Notes under the pieces: generated by a model
Seen by the model: the letters and a program-made list of their open reading frames with translations, nothing else
Told to the model about the DNA's origin: nothing
The model's database searches: none
Assembly: GCA_902613475.1 (NCBI GenBank)
Contig: CACMHG010000019.1
Location: 1-37,160, forward strand
Length of the DNA: 37,160 bases
Reading direction: 5' to 3'
Source of the DNA: K189A clade bacterium
GTDB lineage: Bacteria; Pseudomonadota; Gammaproteobacteria; Pseudomonadales; Azotimanducaceae
Shown here: positions 33,262 to 37,160 of the stretch, piece by piece
How positions within the stretch are numbered: the stretch's first letter is position 1
How the letters are laid out: each line of letters opens with the position of its first letter
Program-made: the position numbers and the translations under genes

Positions 33262-34446
33262 CTAACCGATCGATAATTCGATGGGGGTAAGTTTTTCGAT
33301 TTGGCATTGGTATGGCGTCATATCCACGGTGGGATTCGCGAATTCGTTGCTTGCATCAATGCTCAGCAGCTTTGCATCACCGTTGGCGACGCAGATAACC
33401 TCTCGTCCCTCGGGTTTGTTGGGATCAATAACGCCGTCCCAAATGATGTCAGGGAAAGCACCTTCAGGACCGAAGATCGCGTCGCGCAGCGTAACCAAGT
33501 AGTCCATGCCCGGCTGACTGCCCGAGCCGCTCATCTGGTTGTCGTAGATGTAGATCAGTTCGGGATAGGGGTCGAATTCAGCGGCCACTTCCCGTTGACC
33601 TGCATAATTGGCGCTAAAGTAGCTTGAAATGACAATGTTGGCGGTGTCGTTGCCGCTCATTCGATTGTTGAAAATCTCAACGTTGTCGTTGGAATTCACC
33701 ATGATGCCAGAGCCTGCGGGAACGCCAGAAACCGCTGTGCCCGGAGCGGCAAAGTTAGCGGTGTTGTTATTGCTCACATCGTTGTCGAACACCCGGGTGC
33801 CGTATCCGCGCTTGGGAATGCCAGGCATGTTAAACACAAGAATGCCGCCGGTATTGGCAACCGCGACGTTGTTGTAGACATCTGCGCCAACGGAATTTTC
33901 TACCTCAATTCCGGCGACATTGTATTCAGCGCGGTTGCCGCGAACGATGATCTGTTCTGACTGACCGACGTATATGCCGACATCTGACGCGGCGATGGCA
34001 ACGTTGTCTTCGATCAAGACATTGGTTGTTTGCACCGGGTATATGCCATAGGCACCGTTATTGACGTCTGGGCCATTCGTCCACTCGGTGCGAATGCGAC
34101 GAATGATGATGTTGCTTCCTTCGTTAACCTTTAGGGCATCGCCGATCGCATCCTCGATGGCCAGATCCTCAATGGTGAAGTCACTGGCAGATACGGAAAG
34201 CCCTTCAGCGCCTGCAAGCTGCCCCTTAAACGACAAAACAGACGCATCCATGCCTTGGCCGCGAATCGTCACGCCGTCGGTATTCATAATAAGAGAGCGA
34301 TCAAAGGAAAATGTCCCCGCTGGAATTTCGATGACATCCCCTAGCTGTGCGGTTTCAAGAGCAGCACGAAAGCTCTCTTCAAAGGGTACCGGCTCAGCAC
34401 AGGCGAACAAAAGTGTGGTGGCCATAACGGCTATGGTCTTTTTCAT
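33262..34446 (-). CDS. Right-handed parallel beta-helix lipoprotein (TIGR03805-like)
   Basis: This is a 394-residue exported protein with a lipobox (LLFAC, Cys16 acylated). After residue 30 it has repeating short beta-strand turns such as VLIEDNVAIAASDVGIYVG, IIVRGNRAEYN and VEIFNNRMSGN, with the N-[NT]-x-[AV] ladder pattern of NosD/pectate-lyase-like parallel beta-helices, extending to about residue 290. The C-terminal 90 residues are different and contain Asp- and Cys-bearing segments (EVICVANG, YQCQIEK). It pairs with the diheme lipoprotein 47 nt downstream in the same operon, matching the known but uncharacterised two-gene association. Carbohydrate binding or scaffold roles are possible; no catalytic site is evident. 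Confidence 0.82.
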   Translation of the reverse strand: MKKTIAVMATTLLFACAEPVPFEESFRAALETAQLGDVIEIPAGTFSFDRSLIMNTDGVTIRGQGMDASVLSFKGQLAGAEGLSVSASDFTIEDLAIEDAIGDALKVNEGSNIIIRRIRTEWTNGPDVNNGAYGIYPVQTTNVLIEDNVAIAASDVGIYVGQSEQIIVRGNRAEYNVAGIEVENSVGADVYNNVAVANTGGILVFNMPGIPKRGYGTRVFDNDVSNNNTANFAAPGTAVSGVPAGSGIMVNSNDNVEIFNNRMSGNDTANIVISSYFSANYAGQREVAAEFDPYPELIYIYDNQMSGSGSQPGMDYLVTLRDAIFGPEGAFPDIIWDGVIDPNKPEGREVICVANGDAKLLSIDASNEFANPTVDMTPYQCQIEKLTPIELSIG

Positions 34447-34489
34447 ACTCCCCCCAGAGTCTGGTAGACGACGCGTCTTAAAACAGTCG

Positions 34490-35512
34490 TTAAAACAGAA
34501 TTAGCGTCCGATCAATAGTCCAGTACATAGCCACAGTCCCCATGGCATAGGCTGCACTGCTGTCGATTAGGCGAGGTGAAAGACTAAGGCCTTCGCTGAC
34601 TTTTCGCCATAGCCAGAGTCCGCAAATTAGAATGCCAACAACAATAATCTGACCGATTTCAATGCCGATATTGAACAGCAGCAGGCTGCTGAACAGCGCA
34701 TCTTCGGGCAGCCCAATTTCCCGCAGCACGCCAGCAAAGCCTAGCCCGTGCAGAAGGCCAAAGATAAAGGCCATAAGCCATGGGCTTGATCGAGTCAGTA
34801 CTGAGCGCAGTGCCTCGGGCTGAGCAAGCTCCCGCGCAAGAAATACAATGGACAATGCGATCACGGCTTCAACGGGCGCTTGCGCGACGGCTACGAACCC
34901 CAGAATCGATAAAGCGAGGGTGATGCTATGAGCGACGGTAAAGGCGGTGATGGTTTTGAACAGCATCCAAGGCGAATGGATAAATAGCACCAAGCCAATG
35001 ACAAATAACACATGGTCAATACCGCCCACGAGGTGTTCGATGCCGATCACCAAATAGCCTACTGAGTCTGTGTCGGCGCTGCCCAGTTTCAGCACTGGAT
35101 CTTCAGGCTGCACCACATAAGTGGCTATCGTTCCGGCTTTATCAATGTGGCGAACCATCACATCGGTGATAGAGGTGCGCAGCCCGGTGATTTCGATATC
35201 TGCCTTGCTTAGATCGCATTCCGTTTGCCAACGCTTCAGCAACGCGCTACCGGTCAGCTCTGGTGGGCTGGTTTCCTCAAGCTCGCAATGGCCCGGGAAA
35301 ATCGGGTCTATCGGTAATCGGCGATTTTCTACAACGGGCTGCTTCCAAACAATCTCGTAGCCGCTGCCGGGTTTTGCTTTGAGTTCCAGGTAGGCTGGTC
35401 GCACCTCGTCAGCGTGGACTTGAGCACTCAGAAAAGCCAAAGCCCATAGGAAGGTCAAGGTGCTCTTAAAGATGGTGCCTCTAAGAAAGGTACCGAAGGC
35501 TCTAGTGCTCAC
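34490..35512 (-). CDS. HupE/UreJ-like membrane protein
   Basis: This 340-residue protein has an N-terminal signal-type helix (about 15-34), a periplasmic beta-rich domain to about residue 150, and then six or more membrane helices. The membrane part has the HupE/UreJ_2 signatures: GGIDHVLFVIGLVL, FTVAHSITLAL and FGLLHGLGFA, with conserved His and Asp residues that suggest metal transport (nickel or cobalt in HupE/UreJ). No hydrogenase or urease gene is nearby. The start is GTG, overlapping the stop of the parvulin-like gene (GTGA), so the two are co-translated. The next genes are the beta-helix and diheme lipoproteins, so it may supply or handle a metal for that exported system; this is inference. 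Confidence 0.82.
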   Translation of the reverse strand: MSTRAFGTFLRGTIFKSTLTFLWALAFLSAQVHADEVRPAYLELKAKPGSGYEIVWKQPVVENRRLPIDPIFPGHCELEETSPPELTGSALLKRWQTECDLSKADIEITGLRTSITDVMVRHIDKAGTIATYVVQPEDPVLKLGSADTDSVGYLVIGIEHLVGGIDHVLFVIGLVLFIHSPWMLFKTITAFTVAHSITLALSILGFVAVAQAPVEAVIALSIVFLARELAQPEALRSVLTRSSPWLMAFIFGLLHGLGFAGVLREIGLPEDALFSSLLLFNIGIEIGQIIVVGILICGLWLWRKVSEGLSLSPRLIDSSAAYAMGTVAMYWTIDRTLILF

Positions 35513-36327
35513 GGCTCAGTAGTCGATGCTTCCCCTGGGGGTAGCAGAATTTCGTAAGAGTCCAATAGGTTTTGCAGGTAAGCCTCATTGGCGGCTTGGC
35601 GCTGTTGTTGCTTCCAATCGAGTGCTACCTTCTCCTGCACTTGCTCGAAGCTCGGGGCCGCCGCCGCCTGCCGCTCTGTAAGCTGTACCGCATGCCATCC
35701 AAAGGCGGAACGCAATGGGCCCTGCCATGCTTCTTGAGCCGGCAACTCGGCTAATTGCAGAGCGAACGCGCGACCAAACAGATCGCCGACCTCGCGGGTC
35801 GAGCGCCGCACGTATCGACGCTGCAGCATGAATGGATCTCCCGCCAGGGTCGGCTCCTCAACGGCTCTTGCAGCGAGCGCCCTGGCTTGCCCCCCTGGTG
35901 CATCGGCCTGGCGGTCTACGGAAAAGTAGATGTGGGTGAATGAAAACTGCTCAGGCGTCTTGTAGTCGTTCAGATTATCCGCGTAAAAGGTACGAAGTAC
36001 TGATTCGTTCGGAGTTTCTGCGCCGACCAGATCTTCCGTCAAAAAAGTAAGTTTTTGGATCAAGCGGCGCTTAACAATGGTGTCCCCGGCATCCAAATTC
36101 AGGGCCAGCGCCTCCTGATAGTAGGCTTCGTCGCGAATAAACCGATCAATTAGTCCCTGCCGCTCAGCAGGCGTTGGATCGCGTCGCATTTGTTGGCGCC
36201 ACTGCTCTTCTAAGCGCACGATGTCGCCCTCGGATACGACAATGACGCGATCCTCTTCCTGCAGCGCAGTTACCCCGAAAAGCAGACCGCCAAATAGCAG
36301 GAACAGCCAAAGTGGGTCTTTAAACAA
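35509..36327 (-). CDS. Parvulin-like peptidyl-prolyl isomerase, membrane-anchored
   Basis: This 272-residue protein has one N-terminal hydrophobic helix (residues 6-22) and then an extracytoplasmic domain. It has the SurA/PpiD-like arrangement: a helical N-domain with PTPAERQGLIDRFIRDEAYYQEALALNLD and VKRRLIQKLTFL, and a parvulin-like region with FSFTHIYFS (143-151), GDLFGRAF and LRSAFGWHAVQL. This resembles NifM/SurA-type parvulins. It probably assists folding of exported proteins, possibly the downstream lipoproteins or haem protein. The start is TTG 36327; no ATG or GTG is in frame close to it. The parvulin core is divergent and the isomerase activity is not certain. Confidence 0.8.
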   Translation of the reverse strand: MFKDPLWLFLLFGGLLFGVTALQEEDRVIVVSEGDIVRLEEQWRQQMRRDPTPAERQGLIDRFIRDEAYYQEALALNLDAGDTIVKRRLIQKLTFLTEDLVGAETPNESVLRTFYADNLNDYKTPEQFSFTHIYFSVDRQADAPGGQARALAARAVEEPTLAGDPFMLQRRYVRRSTREVGDLFGRAFALQLAELPAQEAWQGPLRSAFGWHAVQLTERQAAAAPSFEQVQEKVALDWKQQQRQAANEAYLQNLLDSYEILLPPGEASTTEP

Positions 36328-36351
36328 AACTAGAACGAATTCGGTGGTTGC

Positions 36352-37160
36352 TTATCCGGCAAAACACGCCAGATGATGATCTGAATTGCCGAATTGAGCA
36401 TCAATCACCAGCAGGCGTTTGAAGTAGTGCCCAATGCGCAACTCTTCTGTAACGCCCATGCCGCCATGAAGCTGCACCGCGTTTTCACCGATAAAGGTGC
36501 CGATCTTGCCAACCATATACTTCAGCGCATGAACAATGCGCATCGCATCACGCCCGTTCTGAACAACCTCCAGCGTGGCCCGATAAAGCATGGACTTGCA
36601 CTGCTCATATTCCATGAACATTTCTACCATGCGGTGCTGCAATACCTGAAAATCGGCGAGACGATGGTCGAACTGCTCACGTTCCTGAGTGTAAGCGACG
36701 GTGTCTTTGTACAAAATCTCCATGGCGCCAACGGCCTCTGCAGATAGGGCCAATATGCCGTCTATGGCGATATCCAGCAGCAGGCCATAGCCTTGATCCA
36801 GGTCGCCGAGTTGGTCGCTTACGCTAACTTGTACATTGTCGAAGCGAAGTTCTGCCGCCTGCTGACCGTCAACGGTTGGAAAAGCATCGACTGACACACC
36901 TTCCTTCTTGGCGTCGACGAGAAAGAGCGTGATGCCGTTCTCATCACGCTGGCCACCACTGGTGCGAGCGCTAACGACAAAATAATCCGCGCTGCCACCA
37001 TGCTGGACCATACTCTTCTGACCGTTGATCACGTATCCATTGTCGTTAGCCGTGGCTCGCGTGACTACATCCTGTAAATCAAAGCGCGACTGCTCCTCTG
37101 CGTAGGCCAGGCTGAGCCGGCAGGTGCCCGACATCAGCTCCGGCAGCAATTTGGTCTGAA
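36352..37160 (-). CDS. Acyl-CoA dehydrogenase family protein (partial, N-terminus beyond right edge)
   Basis: The minus-strand frame is open to position 37160, so only the C-terminal two thirds (about 268 residues) is visible. It begins inside the segment before the FAD-contacting domain: LPELMSGTCRLSLAYAEEQSRFD is the equivalent of the LASGE...LTEP region of the family. Then come INGQKSMVQHGGSAD, YTQEREQFDHRLADFQVLQHRM and VQLHGGMGVTEELRIGHYFKRL. It shares the subgroup features of the dehydrogenase at 27377 but is clearly different. It is upstream of the parvulin-HupE-lipoprotein genes by 24 nt and may be part of the same transcript. Substrate unknown. Confidence 0.9.
   Translation of the reverse strand, partial: QTKLLPELMSGTCRLSLAYAEEQSRFDLQDVVTRATANDNGYVINGQKSMVQHGGSADYFVVSARTSGGQRDENGITLFLVDAKKEGVSVDAFPTVDGQQAAELRFDNVQVSVSDQLGDLDQGYGLLLDIAIDGILALSAEAVGAMEILYKDTVAYTQEREQFDHRLADFQVLQHRMVEMFMEYEQCKSMLYRATLEVVQNGRDAMRIVHALKYMVGKIGTFIGENAVQLHGGMGVTEELRIGHYFKRLLVIDAQFGNSDHHLACFAG

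Noticed and set aside
34061..34504. 147-codon plus-strand frame opposite the beta-helix gene
   Set aside because: It is an antisense shadow of a gene with a clear lipoprotein signal and beta-helix repeats.

Overview
The window looks like a chromosomal segment of a gammaproteobacterium, probably a marine heterotroph. The best clues are an MvaT/MvaU-type nucleoid protein, paralogous acyl-CoA dehydrogenases, a GPH-family transporter and a lipoprotein pair known from Shewanella and relatives. The exact genus cannot be read from the sequence. Base composition changes near 27.1-27.4 kb: the left three quarters are AT-rich and the right quarter is GC-richer.

Region 1 (1-18434) is a plus-strand Wzx/Wzy-type surface polysaccharide (O-antigen or capsule) cluster with several cassettes. 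(a) An SDR reductase, an FkbH-like HAD-IIIC protein, an acyl carrier protein and an AMP-forming ligase should make and activate a small hydroxyacyl group. (b) An FdtA/QdtA-type ketoisomerase and a DegT aminotransferase should make a dTDP-3-amino-3,6-dideoxyhexose, which is the likely acceptor of that acyl group. (c) Next come a Wzx flippase, a hexapeptide acyltransferase, a GT2, a Wzy-like polymerase and a second GT2. (d) RfbF, RfbG, a TylC3/NovU-type C-methyltransferase, an RmlC-like epimerase and an SDR reductase form a CDP pathway to a 3-C-methyl-6-deoxyhexose. (e) A WbpV-like reductase, a short CapD/FlaA1-type 4,6-dehydratase and a PglC-like phosphoglycosyl transferase should make UDP-QuiNAc (or an epimer) and load it on undecaprenyl phosphate. 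One initiating transferase plus two GTs matches three sugar pathways, so a trisaccharide repeat is the simplest prediction.

Region 2 (18435-26605) holds a divergent two-gene biotin-dependent acyl-CoA carboxylase and manC. It has two unusually long gene-free tracts (about 1.0 and 1.2 kb) with several inverted repeats, including a nested 77-bp hairpin at 24385-24461.

Region 3 (26606-32105) has a minus-strand mvaT-like gene at the composition boundary, an acyl-CoA dehydrogenase, a convergent thioesterase with a shared bidirectional terminator, a divergent GPH transporter with an intervening palindromic operator candidate, and an rmlA-rmlC pair. rmlB, rmlD, a phosphomannomutase and GDP-mannose-modifying enzymes are absent, so the dTDP and GDP sugar routes need genes elsewhere.

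Region 4 (32102-37160) is a minus-strand run: an acyl-CoA dehydrogenase cut by the right edge, a parvulin-like protein, a HupE/UreJ-like membrane protein, a beta-helix lipoprotein and a diheme cytochrome lipoprotein. This is a conserved exported gene set of unknown function. No tRNA, rRNA, CRISPR array, transposase or integrase was recognised.
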